A stretch of DNA of 64,000 nucleotides, taken from positions 1-64,000 of the forward strand of contig JANXSK010000027.1 in assembly GCA_025352695.1 (NCBI GenBank), read 5' to 3'. The notes below the pieces were generated by a model, which saw only the letters and a list, made by a program, of their open reading frames with translations, ran no database searches and was not told where the DNA came from. Positions 29,301-39,427 of this stretch are shown one piece after another; positions within the stretch are counted from its first letter, which is position 1, and every line of letters starts with the position of its first letter. The position numbers were made by a program, and so were the translations under genes. The stretch is from Ferruginibacter sp. (GTDB taxonomy: Bacteria; Bacteroidota; Bacteroidia; Chitinophagales; Chitinophagaceae).

Positions 29301-29814
29301 ATATAAAGAAGAAATTCAGCAACAAGATGATTTTGTAACTGACTGTACTATTGACACTGATTTGGAAATATTAATTCCGGATAGTTATGTAGAAAGTATT
29401 ACTGAAAGATTAAGTTTATATAGTAGGTTAGATAATTGTGAAAATGAAAAAGATCTGGAAGAATTCCACAAAGAAATGCTTGATCGTTTTGGGCCAATAC
29501 CAGCACCTGTTGAAGATCTGTTTAGAATTGTAAGGTGTCGCAAGCTTGCTGTTGCTCTTGGTTTTGAAAAAATGCTCCTAAAAAATGAAACCCTGAAATG
29601 TTTCTTTGTAAGCAATCCCGACTCCCCATATTTTCAAAGTGAAACCTTTACGGGCCTATTACAATTTTTACAAAACGGTACTAATAAAGCCAAGTTAAAA
29701 CAGGTTGGTAAAAATGGAATTCTTGTAGTGGAAGCGGTAAAAGAAATGAAAGACCTCTTTGCATTTTTAAACAAAATGGAAAAGAGCATTGCTCAACTTA
29801 AACTAGTATCTTAA
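26365..29814 (+). CDS. mfd: Transcription-repair coupling factor
   Basis: Removes stalled RNA polymerase and recruits UvrA for nucleotide-excision repair. At 1149 residues it has full family length. Domains in order: UvrB-like N-terminal region (about 1-330), RNA polymerase interaction domain starting at LQPGDYVTHIDHGVGVY (about 465), superfamily 2 translocase with Walker A GDVGFGKT (613-620) and DEEQ (714-717), the TRG-type motif region around GRVGRS, and a C-terminal TRCF domain. It tolerates a T8 run at 28754-28761 without a frameshift, useful when judging the neighbouring broken genes. Monocistronic, followed by a convergent small gene and a shared hairpin terminator. Confidence 0.97.
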   Translation: MNLEVLMNEYANDSRCFKIVDEISLSKPGHIHLNGLQGSAATFIMAAFFNNPSSSQLNHLIVLRDAEEAAYFHNTLENLTGALDLFYFPSSFKNKKNYRLLNSSHVMLRTEALTKIASAGVTFGINKKIIITHPEALFEKVVLQKTLSANIISIKQGETIDVNNILSKFVDHGFERTDFVYEPGQFAVRGGILDIYSFGNEKPYRIELFGNEVDSIRLFDPESQLSERKLLQVNIIPNVETQFETNERVSLLEFLPENTIVWTEDWQFIKEKIEQQEEDLELFLSITKELQADKKQLGDEDSEINERLDVNENDFLKAAVLEDQIKVRNTIEIGHTSFFSKIASNAGKTLTVNFQIKEQPSFNRQFDLLIKSLKEYEAKKYNIYLFAENPKQLERLHVIFTDLKAEINVVPVPTSIDHGFIDDDLKVVCYTDHQIFQRYHKYKVKQAFSKNKALTLKMLRELQPGDYVTHIDHGVGVYSGLQKIEANGKMQEAVRIQYKDGDLLYVNISSLHKIGKYSGKEGSIPKMNKLGSDVWNKLKEKTKKQVKDIATDLIKLYAARKSQEGFAFSPDNYMQTELEASFIYEDTPDQGKATEDVKRDMEKPSPMDRLVCGDVGFGKTEIAIRAAFKSCCDGKQAAVLVPTTILAYQHFKTFGDRLKDFPVTVDYINRFKSAKEKKETLQRVAEGKVDIIIGTHSLLSKDVKFKDLGIMIIDEEQKFGVAAKEKLKQLRTTVDSLTLTATPIPRTLQFSLMGARDLSIINTPPPNRQPIQTEVMVFNEDAIRDIIYYETERGGQVFFIHNRVKGLQEMKGLIQGLCPDISIAFAHGQMDGDDLEDTILDFMDKKYDVLVCTNIVESGVDIPNVNTIIVNNAHQFGLSDLHQLRGRVGRSNKKAFCYLLAPPMSTLPTDSRKRLSTLEQYSDLGSGFQIAMRDLDIRGAGNMLGGEQSGFIAEIGFEMYQKILDEAIRELKRTSFKDLYKEEIQQQDDFVTDCTIDTDLEILIPDSYVESITERLSLYSRLDNCENEKDLEEFHKEMLDRFGPIPAPVEDLFRIVRCRKLAVALGFEKMLLKNETLKCFFVSNPDSPYFQSETFTGLLQFLQNGTNKAKLKQVGKNGILVVEAVKEMKDLFAFLNKMEKSIAQLKLVS

Positions 29815-29940
29815 AATCTCCGATTCCTTTAACTTTTATTCCAATTTTATTTATATGCAATACAGCCATGCAATCATACTACTTGAAGATTTTTTACTAA
29901 TGGTATTGATCCTAGTTTTCTCTGTAAGAAATATATAAAC

Positions 29941-29967
29941 AAAAGGCCATCCTTTCGGAAAGCCTTT
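29941..29967. terminator. Intrinsic terminator between convergent mfd and 29996-30196
   Basis: On the minus strand an 11-bp stem (AAAGGCTTTCC) with GAAA tetraloop and one mismatch is followed by TTTTG; on the plus strand it ends GCCTTTAT. It probably serves both genes. Confidence 0.65.
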
Positions 29968-29995
29968 ATAATTTTTACCAACTTAACTTAAAAAA

Positions 29996-30196
29996 CTACC
30001 AGCTTTGTTTAGCAACGCCATTTTTTACAGCTTCTAAAGCTGTTGCTTCGCTTAACATGGTGGTCATTTTGTTGCCCTTACCGTCATGACCTTGGGCCAT
30101 GTATCCGCCACGAGCTGTTTTGGTTATTACTGCATCCTGCAATGGAACGTTTTTTTCTTTCGTTTTCATGCAATAGGCTGTTAACATTTTTGACAT
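29996..30196 (-). CDS. Small conserved protein, DUF5679-like
   Basis: A 66-residue basic protein starting at ATG 30196 (MSKMLTAYCMKTKEK); a TTG upstream gives a longer but unlikely N-terminus. The pattern YCMKTKEK...AVITKTARGGYMAQGHD resembles DUF5679 peptides (YCMKCK...RGGY), but the second cysteine of the CxxC is replaced by Thr and the distal cysteines are missing, so zinc binding is unlikely. Lies downstream of gyrB on the same strand with a 119-bp gap and its own terminator. Function unknown; nucleic-acid binding is a guess from charge. Confidence 0.65.
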   Translation of the reverse strand: MSKMLTAYCMKTKEKNVPLQDAVITKTARGGYMAQGHDGKGNKMTTMLSEATALEAVKNGVAKQSW

Positions 30197-30315
30197 TTTG
30201 TAGAATTTATGGTTAGTAAATATGGGATGAAGTTGCAAACTTCGGACTACAAGCTACATTAATTATTGGGTTTAGCAAAAATTAGCTGCTTATTGTCATT
30301 TTATATTAAGTTGTT

Positions 30316-32376
<2,061 letters not shown>

Positions 32377-32494
32377 TTAAGGCAATTAAAACCCTATTAT
32401 AAAAGATGGATTTATACAAAGATTTCCACAAAAAAGTATTCTTCAAATAAAACAAATCTGTTAGCAAGACAAAGCTTTATTAATTTTTATAGCC

Positions 32495-32592
32495 GGATTA
32501 CAAAAGTATTTTCTCTACGATTACATTGATAGCATTAATACAATACTTTATTGTAACCAAAGAATGTAACTAAATATTATCAATTGTAATCC
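32495..32592. promoter_or_regulatory. Cluster of five TGTAAYC motifs upstream of the AraC-type gene (putative operators)
   Basis: TGTAA[C/T]C occurs five times in 98 bp: reverse orientation at 32495-32502 (GGATTACA) and 32519-32525, forward at 32552-32558, 32565-32570 (TGTAAC followed by T) and 32585-32592 (TGTAATCC). The outermost pair forms a perfect 8-bp inverted repeat. The last site ends 21 nt before the -7 box at 32614. This density is far above chance and suggests binding sites of the downstream AraC regulator (autoregulation), or of a regulator shared with gyrB. Confidence 0.5.
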
Positions 32593-32613
32593 TAAAAATT
32601 GCTTTTTCCGACC

Positions 32614-32621
32614 TATATTTG
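32614..32621 (+). promoter_or_regulatory. Putative -7 box of the AraC-type gene (TATATTTG)
   Basis: Exact TAnnTTTG match, 15 nt upstream of the ATG at 32637. It overlaps the in-frame TTG at 32619, which argues against that TTG as a start. Confidence 0.55.
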
Positions 32622-32636
32622 CATCGAAATTTATCA

Positions 32637-33572
32637 ATGAATCAGGAAACAGACATATTAAATATCGCCCACAAACAGTCTTTCATGTATAATGAGTTAG
32701 ACGTTTTACACGATATTAACCGCACAGTACCTGGTTCTGTTCATTATGAAATTAAGCGCTACCGTAAAGAGCCTCAATGGACTATGGAAGATACTGGTAT
32801 GGTGGTTTACAATTATGAAAAAAACAATCCGGATGCAAATTATCTGGAGTTAAAATTTTGTGTTACAGGAAATGTTTATTGTAAAGAAAAGCAGGCTGAA
32901 TGCGATTTTTGCAAGCTTAAAGCTTCAAAAACCTGTTTTGAAAAAGTTAATAGCATTGATGTATTGAGTTTTAGTTTTAAACCCACTTATTTAACTCAAT
33001 TCGTTAAAGGAAAAAAGCAACGGAATATTTCTGATGAAGTACTTTCGTTTACTCACACCGCTTCTTTTTCAAAATTGCTACCTCTTTGTGGAAAAACCAG
33101 GATGGCGATTGAATCTTTATTAAATCACAATTATACTGATACATTAGAAAATATTTTTATTAATGCACAAACACAAATCCTGCTTTTATATAGCTTGGAT
33201 TGTATGCTAGGTGATAAAGAAGAGGTATTTACATGTAAGTTTTTAGCCAACGAAGCCGATAGAGAGAAAATTGCAAAAGCAAGAGAAGTTTTATTACAAC
33301 ATATTGGCGAACCACTAACAATCAAGGAATTAAGCCGCAAGGTTGCCATTAATGAATGTTACCTTAAGAAGGGTTTTAAGGAGATGTTTGGCACCACTAT
33401 TTTTGACTTTTATCAGAGCCAGCGCATGGAACATGCAAAATATCTTTTGTACGAAAAAGGACTTAGTGTAACCGAAGTTTCCATGTTACTTGGTTATTCC
33501 TCTATTTCGCATTTTAGTACTGCTTTTAAAAAACATACAGGCATAAAACCTTGCGAACTTTTGCTACGATAA
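32637..33572 (+). CDS. AraC-family transcriptional regulator with N-terminal cysteine cluster
   Basis: 311 residues from ATG 32637. The C-terminal about 100 residues are a two-HTH AraC domain (LTIKELSRKVAINECYLKKG, then SVTEVSMLLGYSSISHFSTA and FKKHTG). The N-terminal about 200 residues are a sensor domain with five cysteines in 26 residues (C75, C82, C89, C92, C100), a spacing suited to metal or Fe-S/redox sensing. Its own upstream region has the TGTAAYC cluster, so it is probably autoregulated. It is followed by a strong terminator and is monocistronic. The regulated pathway cannot be deduced; divergent gyrB is the only neighbour that shares the intergenic region. Confidence 0.88.
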   Translation: MNQETDILNIAHKQSFMYNELDVLHDINRTVPGSVHYEIKRYRKEPQWTMEDTGMVVYNYEKNNPDANYLELKFCVTGNVYCKEKQAECDFCKLKASKTCFEKVNSIDVLSFSFKPTYLTQFVKGKKQRNISDEVLSFTHTASFSKLLPLCGKTRMAIESLLNHNYTDTLENIFINAQTQILLLYSLDCMLGDKEEVFTCKFLANEADREKIAKAREVLLQHIGEPLTIKELSRKVAINECYLKKGFKEMFGTTIFDFYQSQRMEHAKYLLYEKGLSVTEVSMLLGYSSISHFSTAFKKHTGIKPCELLLR

Positions 33573-33603
33573 GTACCCAATAAATTAAACTTTATAAAAA
33601 TAT

Positions 33604-33636
33604 AAAAAGGCATTCTGTAAACTAGAATGCCTTTTT
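33604..33636 (+). terminator. Intrinsic terminator of the AraC-type gene
   Basis: Perfect 13-bp stem (33604-33616 with 33624-33636, core AGGCATTCT), 7-nt loop, right arm ending in five T. Confidence 0.85.
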
Positions 33637-34041
33637 ATTACAATTGATTTTTTGATTATCATCAAAAGAATTAAATAAGAATTGTTTTAAATGAATTTTT
33701 ATTGACTAGTTAATTATATATGGTATAAAATAAAATTTGATAAAAGAAAAAATAAAAAAATATGTTAAAATAACGGGAGTAGGATTACCCCCGTCTTTAC
33801 CCTAATAAAACCCTAAACCAGCAAAAAATTATGGCTCAGCCAGCTAAACCTAACCGTTATATTTTTATCTTAAACAATTTAATTTAAAAATAAAATTGTG
33901 CCAATACTATGCCAAATGAAAATAATGTGTACAACTTTGAAAAATGAGTTCGGTTTTAATCGACTTTGATTTTTTGATTGCTTCAAACAAGGCTATTTTA
34001 CTACCTTCGCACATAATTTAAAGGAAGACTGAAGGAAATAT
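33637..34041. other. Upstream region of ileS
   Basis: AT-rich region with no gene. A short hairpin (ACGGG 33773-33777 with CCCGT 33790-33794, 12-nt loop) precedes a run of TACCC/AACCC-like motifs. An approximate -7 box (TACCTTCG) lies about 35 nt before ileS. I see no T-box architecture. Confidence 0.4.
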
Positions 34042-37000
34042 ATGGCAGCAAAATATAAAGAATACCAGCAACTAAATTTACCCCTAATAGGAGAAGAATT
34101 ACTGGAAAAATGGAAAAAAAATAATGCTTTTGAAAAAAGTGTTAATTTAAGAGAAGGTTACCCTCCTTTTGTTTTTTATGAAGGCCCGCCAAGTGCCAAC
34201 GGCATGCCTGGTATTCACCATGTAATTTCTAGAACACTAAAAGACCTTATTTGCAGGTATAAAACAATGCAAGGTTTTCAAGTAAAACGCAAAGGCGGAT
34301 GGGATACACATGGTTTACCTGTAGAACTTGGGGTTGAAAAATTACTAGGTATTACCAAAGAAGATATTGGTAAAAAAATTTCAGTAGAGGAATACAATGC
34401 AACCTGTCAAAGAGAGGTCTTAAAATTTAAAGATAGGTGGAACGATATTACAAAAAAAATGGGGTATTGGGTCGATCTCAATAACCCCTATGTTACTTTT
34501 GAAAATAATTATGTAGAAACATTGTGGTGGTGCCTTAGCCAATTATATAAAAAAGGCTTATTATATGAAAGTGTAAGCATACAACCCTATTCACCCGCCG
34601 CAGGCACTGGTTTAAGTTCTCACGAATTAAACCAACCCGGAACATATAAAGATGTAAAGGATACGAGTGTGGTAGCAATGTTTAAGGTTATAATACCAGA
34701 AGATGGGGAAGCATCTAAAAATTTGGATATTGTAAAGTCATATGAAACTTTATATGAAGAAAACCAATATCCTTTTACCCCTATAGAAATATTTTTATTA
34801 GCCTGGACAACGACTCCTTGGACATTGCCCTCAAACCTGGGCTTAACAGTAGGACCCAATATTGATTACATACTGGTAAAAACATTTAACCCTTATACGC
34901 ATCTGCCAAATAATGTTATTCTTGCAAAATCATTAGTAGGAAAATACTTTAAACCAGAGAATGAGCAGTCGGATTTTTCAAATTACAAAGAAGGCGATAA
35001 AGTTATTCCCTGGAAAATAATTGCAATGTTTAAAGGCATAAATTTAGAAGGCCTTCAATACCACCCTTTACTTCCATCAGAAGCAAATACAATAGAAAAA
35101 ATACAGGACATTACACCTGGGGCCGAACCTTTTAAGGTTATTGTGGGTGATTTTGTGACAACGGAAGATGGAACAGGTATTGTACATACTGCACCAGCTT
35201 TTGGTGCAGACGATTATAAAGTAGGTAAGAAAAATAATCTCGGCATATTAACTTTAGTAGATAAGCAGGGGAAATTTGTAGATGGTGTAGGTGAATTTAG
35301 CGGACGATATGTAAAAAACTACAAAGATGAAAAGGAATATGTAGATGTAAATGTTGACATCAGTGTAAAATTAAAAAAAGAAAACCGTGCATTTAAAGTA
35401 GAAAAATACGAGCACAATTATCCGCATTGCTGGCGCACAGATAAGCCAATCATCTATTACCCTTTAGATGCCTGGTTTATTAAAACAACGGCTGTAAAAG
35501 ACAGAATGGTTGAACTTAACAAAACGATCAACTGGAAACCGACAGCTACTGGTACAGGCCGTTTTGGTAACTGGCTTGAAAATATGGTGGACTGGAATCT
35601 TAGCCGAAGCCGTTTTTGGGGCACCCCATTACCAATCTGGCGTACAGCGGATGGAGATGAAGAAAAATGTATTGGCTCTATCGCCGAATTAAATAATGAA
35701 ATAAAAAAAGCCAGCGAAGTTTTAGGCGCAGAAAGCACTAAGAATTACCTGCATGAAAATATACTCGACTTACATAAACCTTACGTAGATAATATAGTTT
35801 TGGTAAGTGCAAGTGGCAAACCAATGAAACGTGTAGCAGATTTGGTTGATGTTTGGTTTGATAGTGGTGCAATGCCATATGCACAATGGGGATTACCAGA
35901 CGCAAGTTCTAATGAATTTGGTCCGTTAAGTACAGAAAACTTCTGGCAATATCACGCCGCTTCAAAAACTAACCCTATCATAGGCGCTTTTCCTGCCGAT
36001 TTTATCGCAGAAGGCGTAGACCAAACAAGGGGATGGTTTTACACTTTACATGCTTTAGGTGTTTTATTATTTGATAGTGTTGCCTATAAAACAGTAGTTA
36101 GCAATGGTTTGGTTTTAGATAAGAATGGCAATAAAATGAGTAAGCGCCTAGGCAACGTCGTTGATCCATTTGACACCATTAACACTTTTGGACCAGATGC
36201 AACTCGATGGTATTTAATAACAAATGCATCGCCATGGGATAGTTTAAAATTTGATGTTGAAGGCATTAAAGAGGTACAACGTAAATTTTTTGGCACATTG
36301 TACAATACCTATCAATTCTTTGCTTTATATGCTAATGTTGATGGCTTTGCATTTAAAGAAGCTCAAATCCCTTTAAAAGAAAGACCAGAAATTGATCAGT
36401 GGATTTTGTCTTCACTTAATACACTTATTAATAGCGTACAAGTAAGTTTAGATGATTTTGAACCAACTCAGGCAGGCCGGGCCATAGAAGATTTTGTAGA
36501 TTCCCTTTTAAGCAATTGGTACGTAAGGCTTTGCCGAAGACGTTTTTGGAAAGGTGAATATGAACATGATAAAATATGTGCATACCAAACCTTGTATGAG
36601 TGCCTTGAAACCCTTTGCAAATTAATGGCTCCAATTGCGCCGTTTTTTGCAGACTGGCTGTTTAATAATTTAAACACAGTGGCAAATCGCTCAAATAGTG
36701 AGTCCGTTCATCATGCTGATTTTCCGAAAGCAAACAATGCCGTAATAGACACCAACCTCGAAAAAAGAATGCAGTTAGCCCAGGATGCCTCATCTTTAAT
36801 ATTATCATTACGCAAAAAAGTAAATATAAAAGTGCGTCAACCGTTGCAAAAAGTGTTTATTCCGGCAATTGATTCAGAAATGGCTACAAGGATAAAACAG
36901 GTTCAAGACATAATTATGGCTGAAACCAATATAAAAGAAGTGGATGTGTTGAGAGAAGAAAATGATTTCATACAAAAAAAAGCAAAAGCTAATTTTAAAA

Positions 37001-37506
37001 CTTTAGGTAAAAAATTAGGGACTAAAATGAAATGGGCTGCAGAAATTATTGCTAAATTTGATAACATAACAATAGATAAGGTACTTGAAGGAGAATATGT
37101 GCTAAATCCTGATTATGTCTCCAAAGGAGAAGAAATGGTAATTATTACGGGAGATGATTTAGAAATTTCTACAGATGAAATACCCGGGTATGAGGTGGCT
37201 AATAAAGGAAGCTTAACAGTTGCCTTGGACATTACAATTAGTGATGAATTAAAAAAAGAGGGTAATGCAAGAGAATTTGTGAATAAGATTCAGAACATCC
37301 GTAAGGATAGCAATTTTGAATTAACTGACCGTATAAATGTTAGCGTATTAGAAAATGAGGTATTACAACCTTCATTAATTCAATATAAAGATTATATTTG
37401 CGCCGAAATTTTGGCAGATTCGCTTGCTTTTTTACCCGTTTTAAATGACGGCACTGAAATTGAAGTAAACTATGCCATCTTAACAGTAACCGTAGTTAAA
37501 CAATAA
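34042..37506 (+). CDS. ileS: Isoleucine--tRNA ligase, long (type 2-like)
   Basis: Class I synthetase charging tRNA-Ile. At 1154 residues it is about 200 longer than E. coli-type IleRS and matches the eukaryote-like type 2 lineage in length. The HIGH motif reads GIHH (57-60), KMSKR is at 698-702, and the CP1 editing domain (TTPWTLPSN, then GTGIVHTAPAFGADD) is intact, so valine editing is expected. The C-terminal region lacks the zinc-finger of type 1 enzymes and has a long DUF5915-like extension. dksA begins 5 bp after the stop, so the two are co-transcribed. Type 2 enzymes are generally less sensitive to mupirocin (family knowledge, not tested here). Confidence 0.96.
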   Translation: MAAKYKEYQQLNLPLIGEELLEKWKKNNAFEKSVNLREGYPPFVFYEGPPSANGMPGIHHVISRTLKDLICRYKTMQGFQVKRKGGWDTHGLPVELGVEKLLGITKEDIGKKISVEEYNATCQREVLKFKDRWNDITKKMGYWVDLNNPYVTFENNYVETLWWCLSQLYKKGLLYESVSIQPYSPAAGTGLSSHELNQPGTYKDVKDTSVVAMFKVIIPEDGEASKNLDIVKSYETLYEENQYPFTPIEIFLLAWTTTPWTLPSNLGLTVGPNIDYILVKTFNPYTHLPNNVILAKSLVGKYFKPENEQSDFSNYKEGDKVIPWKIIAMFKGINLEGLQYHPLLPSEANTIEKIQDITPGAEPFKVIVGDFVTTEDGTGIVHTAPAFGADDYKVGKKNNLGILTLVDKQGKFVDGVGEFSGRYVKNYKDEKEYVDVNVDISVKLKKENRAFKVEKYEHNYPHCWRTDKPIIYYPLDAWFIKTTAVKDRMVELNKTINWKPTATGTGRFGNWLENMVDWNLSRSRFWGTPLPIWRTADGDEEKCIGSIAELNNEIKKASEVLGAESTKNYLHENILDLHKPYVDNIVLVSASGKPMKRVADLVDVWFDSGAMPYAQWGLPDASSNEFGPLSTENFWQYHAASKTNPIIGAFPADFIAEGVDQTRGWFYTLHALGVLLFDSVAYKTVVSNGLVLDKNGNKMSKRLGNVVDPFDTINTFGPDATRWYLITNASPWDSLKFDVEGIKEVQRKFFGTLYNTYQFFALYANVDGFAFKEAQIPLKERPEIDQWILSSLNTLINSVQVSLDDFEPTQAGRAIEDFVDSLLSNWYVRLCRRRFWKGEYEHDKICAYQTLYECLETLCKLMAPIAPFFADWLFNNLNTVANRSNSESVHHADFPKANNAVIDTNLEKRMQLAQDASSLILSLRKKVNIKVRQPLQKVFIPAIDSEMATRIKQVQDIIMAETNIKEVDVLREENDFIQKKAKANFKTLGKKLGTKMKWAAEIIAKFDNITIDKVLEGEYVLNPDYVSKGEEMVIITGDDLEISTDEIPGYEVANKGSLTVALDITISDELKKEGNAREFVNKIQNIRKDSNFELTDRINVSVLENEVLQPSLIQYKDYICAEILADSLAFLPVLNDGTEIEVNYAILTVTVVKQ

Positions 37507-37511
37507 GTAGT

Positions 37512-38507
37512 ATGGCAACAAAAAAGAAAGCATTAGTAAAACCTGCTGCAAAATCTGCCCGAACTTCTGGCAGTAAACCTTCGAAGTTCGTTAAAAAAAT
37601 TGTGCCGCTAAAGAAGACTGTACCTAAAAAGGGTGCTTTAAAAGTTGTAGTCAACAAAGTAGTTAAGCCAGCTATTAAAAACTTAAAACCCATTGCTAAG
37701 GTTGCTGCAAAAAAAGCTGTACCTCTTAAAAAGGCTGCACCAGTTAAAAAAGGAATAACTTTTAATAAAATAGTTAAACCAATAACAAAACAAGTTAAAG
37801 TAGCAGCAAAACCTGTTAAAGTAGTTGCAAAACTTGTTAAAAAAGTACCAAAGTCAGTTAAACCGGTTGTAAAACAAGTTATAAAAACATCAGTAGCAAT
37901 AAAAGCTGTTAACGCAGCACCAAAACCTATGGCAAAGAAAGAAGAAATTAAAAAAGTAGTACCTGAGAAAGTAGCCGCTCTTGCAAAACCTGCTGAGGTA
38001 AAGGCAAAAGATATCAAAGTGCCGACACCAAAACCAATTGTAATTCCAAAAATTGTAACCAAAACAGTAAGAAAATATCAACCTGATTTTACTAAGTCAG
38101 TGTTAGACAAATCAGAAAGAGATCCTGGAGCTCCTACACAACGTTATAGTGATCCGGAATTAATTGAGTTTAAAGAATTGATACAACGTAAATTAGAAGC
38201 TGCAAAAAAAGAACTTTCTTATTTACACGGTTTAATTACCCGTAAAGATGAATTGGGTGGAGATGAGGGTGATAACCGTTACATGACAATGGAAGATGGT
38301 AGCCTGAGTATGGAAAGAGAACAACTTAGCCAGATGGCTAGTCGTCAGATAACTTTTATTGACCATCTCGAAAAAGCTATTATGCGTATTGAAAATAAAA
38401 CTTACGGCATCTGCAGAGTCACTGGCAAATTAATTGATAAAGCCCGTTTGCGTGCAGTACCGCATGCTACACTTAGTATTGAAGCTAAGATGGGTGCAGT
38501 AAAGTAA
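37512..38507 (+). CDS. DksA/TraR-family protein with long lysine-rich N-terminal tail
   Basis: 331 residues. Residues 1 to about 185 are a low-complexity, highly basic tail rich in Lys, Ala, Pro and Val, with recurring VKP/AAK/KKAV units like histone H1 or HU-tail proteins. Residues about 205-331 are a DksA coiled coil plus the remnant zinc-finger segment. Only one cysteine exists in the protein (C301 in YGICRVTG), so the classical four-Cys zinc site is absent; family members in this phylum are often Cys-poor. DksA proteins bind the RNA polymerase secondary channel with ppGpp; the tail may add DNA or ribosome binding. Co-transcribed with ileS and followed by a strong terminator. Confidence 0.85.
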   Translation: MATKKKALVKPAAKSARTSGSKPSKFVKKIVPLKKTVPKKGALKVVVNKVVKPAIKNLKPIAKVAAKKAVPLKKAAPVKKGITFNKIVKPITKQVKVAAKPVKVVAKLVKKVPKSVKPVVKQVIKTSVAIKAVNAAPKPMAKKEEIKKVVPEKVAALAKPAEVKAKDIKVPTPKPIVIPKIVTKTVRKYQPDFTKSVLDKSERDPGAPTQRYSDPELIEFKELIQRKLEAAKKELSYLHGLITRKDELGGDEGDNRYMTMEDGSLSMEREQLSQMASRQITFIDHLEKAIMRIENKTYGICRVTGKLIDKARLRAVPHATLSIEAKMGAVK

Positions 38508-38527
38508 ATTGAATGTATTACATTATG

Positions 38528-38563
38528 ACAAAAGGAGCATTGTTATAACAATGCTCCTTTTGT
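38528..38563. terminator. Bidirectional intrinsic terminator (dksA / pirin)
   Basis: Perfect 36-nt palindrome (arm ACAAAAGGAGCATTGTTA) between two convergent genes, with TTTTGTTT after the right arm and AAAACA before the left. Confidence 0.85.
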
Positions 38564-38612
38564 TTACAGCCCATTTTAATCTTAATTAAATGATTTCTTA
38601 TTTAATTAATAA

Positions 38613-39323
38613 TTAATTCATTGGAATTTCTATTGCCAGCAATTCAGAATCTTCAGTTGCACTTATGGTAAAACTATCACTGTCAGAAATTCCTAAGGCA
38701 TCCCTTTTTTCTAAAACAATATCACCAACATTTACAGTGCCATTAATTACTACAAAAAACACACCATTACCCTTAAAGATATTGGTGTAGTCTAACTTCA
38801 TCCCCGCCTGTAGTTTTGTTAAAGCAAAACGAGCATCCTGATTAATCCATAAAGCATTATCTGTTTCATTTGCACTCACCACAAATTGCCATTTATTAAT
38901 TCTTTCAGTAACATCAAATGTCCTCTGATCGTATCTCGGCTTTATATTATTTTCTTTGGGAAACACCCATATTTGAAAAAGTGTAACCGGTTCTGTAGCA
39001 GAATCATTTGCTTCAGAATGTTGAACACCGGTTCCGGCACTCATTATTTGTACGTCACCTGCTTTTATGACACCTCGTCCACCAATACTATCTTGATGTT
39101 TTAATGCACCAGTAAACGGAATGGTTACAATTTCCATATTATCATGCGAATGTGTTGGGAATGCGCCTCCGCCTGCAATAAAATCATCATTTAATACCCT
39201 AAGTGCACCAAAATGTATATTTTTAGGATTATGGTATTGACCAAAACTAAAGTAATAAGTAGGTTTTAACCATCCATAATCTCCCTTGCCCCTATCCGCA
39301 GCTTTATATAATATTGTTTTCAT
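38613..39323 (-). CDS. Pirin family protein (YhhW-like)
   Basis: A bicupin of 236 residues from ATG 39323 (MKTILYKAADRG); the TTG further upstream is rejected. The N-terminal cupin has metal ligands in FPTHSHDNMEIV (two His), the next His in LKHQDS and HSE in GTGVQHSEAN. Some relatives are quercetin 2,3-dioxygenases and others are transcriptional cofactors, so the substrate is unknown. Monocistronic on the minus strand, convergent with dksA. Confidence 0.9.
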   Translation of the reverse strand: MKTILYKAADRGKGDYGWLKPTYYFSFGQYHNPKNIHFGALRVLNDDFIAGGGAFPTHSHDNMEIVTIPFTGALKHQDSIGGRGVIKAGDVQIMSAGTGVQHSEANDSATEPVTLFQIWVFPKENNIKPRYDQRTFDVTERINKWQFVVSANETDNALWINQDARFALTKLQAGMKLDYTNIFKGNGVFFVVINGTVNVGDIVLEKRDALGISDSDSFTISATEDSELLAIEIPMN

Positions 39324-39427
39324 AATTGCTGTTTGTAATCTGTTCAATGTTTAAACATCCAAATTTATGCCATGCTTGATCAGTGACATATTAGCAAAAA
39401 AACGTCTCTTGTAGACGGGGTTAGTTA

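Noticed and set aside
33637-34041. T-box leader for ileS
   Set aside because: No specifier loop, T-box bulge or terminator-antiterminator pair was seen; only a 5-bp hairpin is present.
37496-38062. 188-codon minus-strand ORF opposite dksA
   Set aside because: It is the antisense shadow of the lysine-rich tail; hydrophobic composition is an artefact of complementing Lys/Ala codons.
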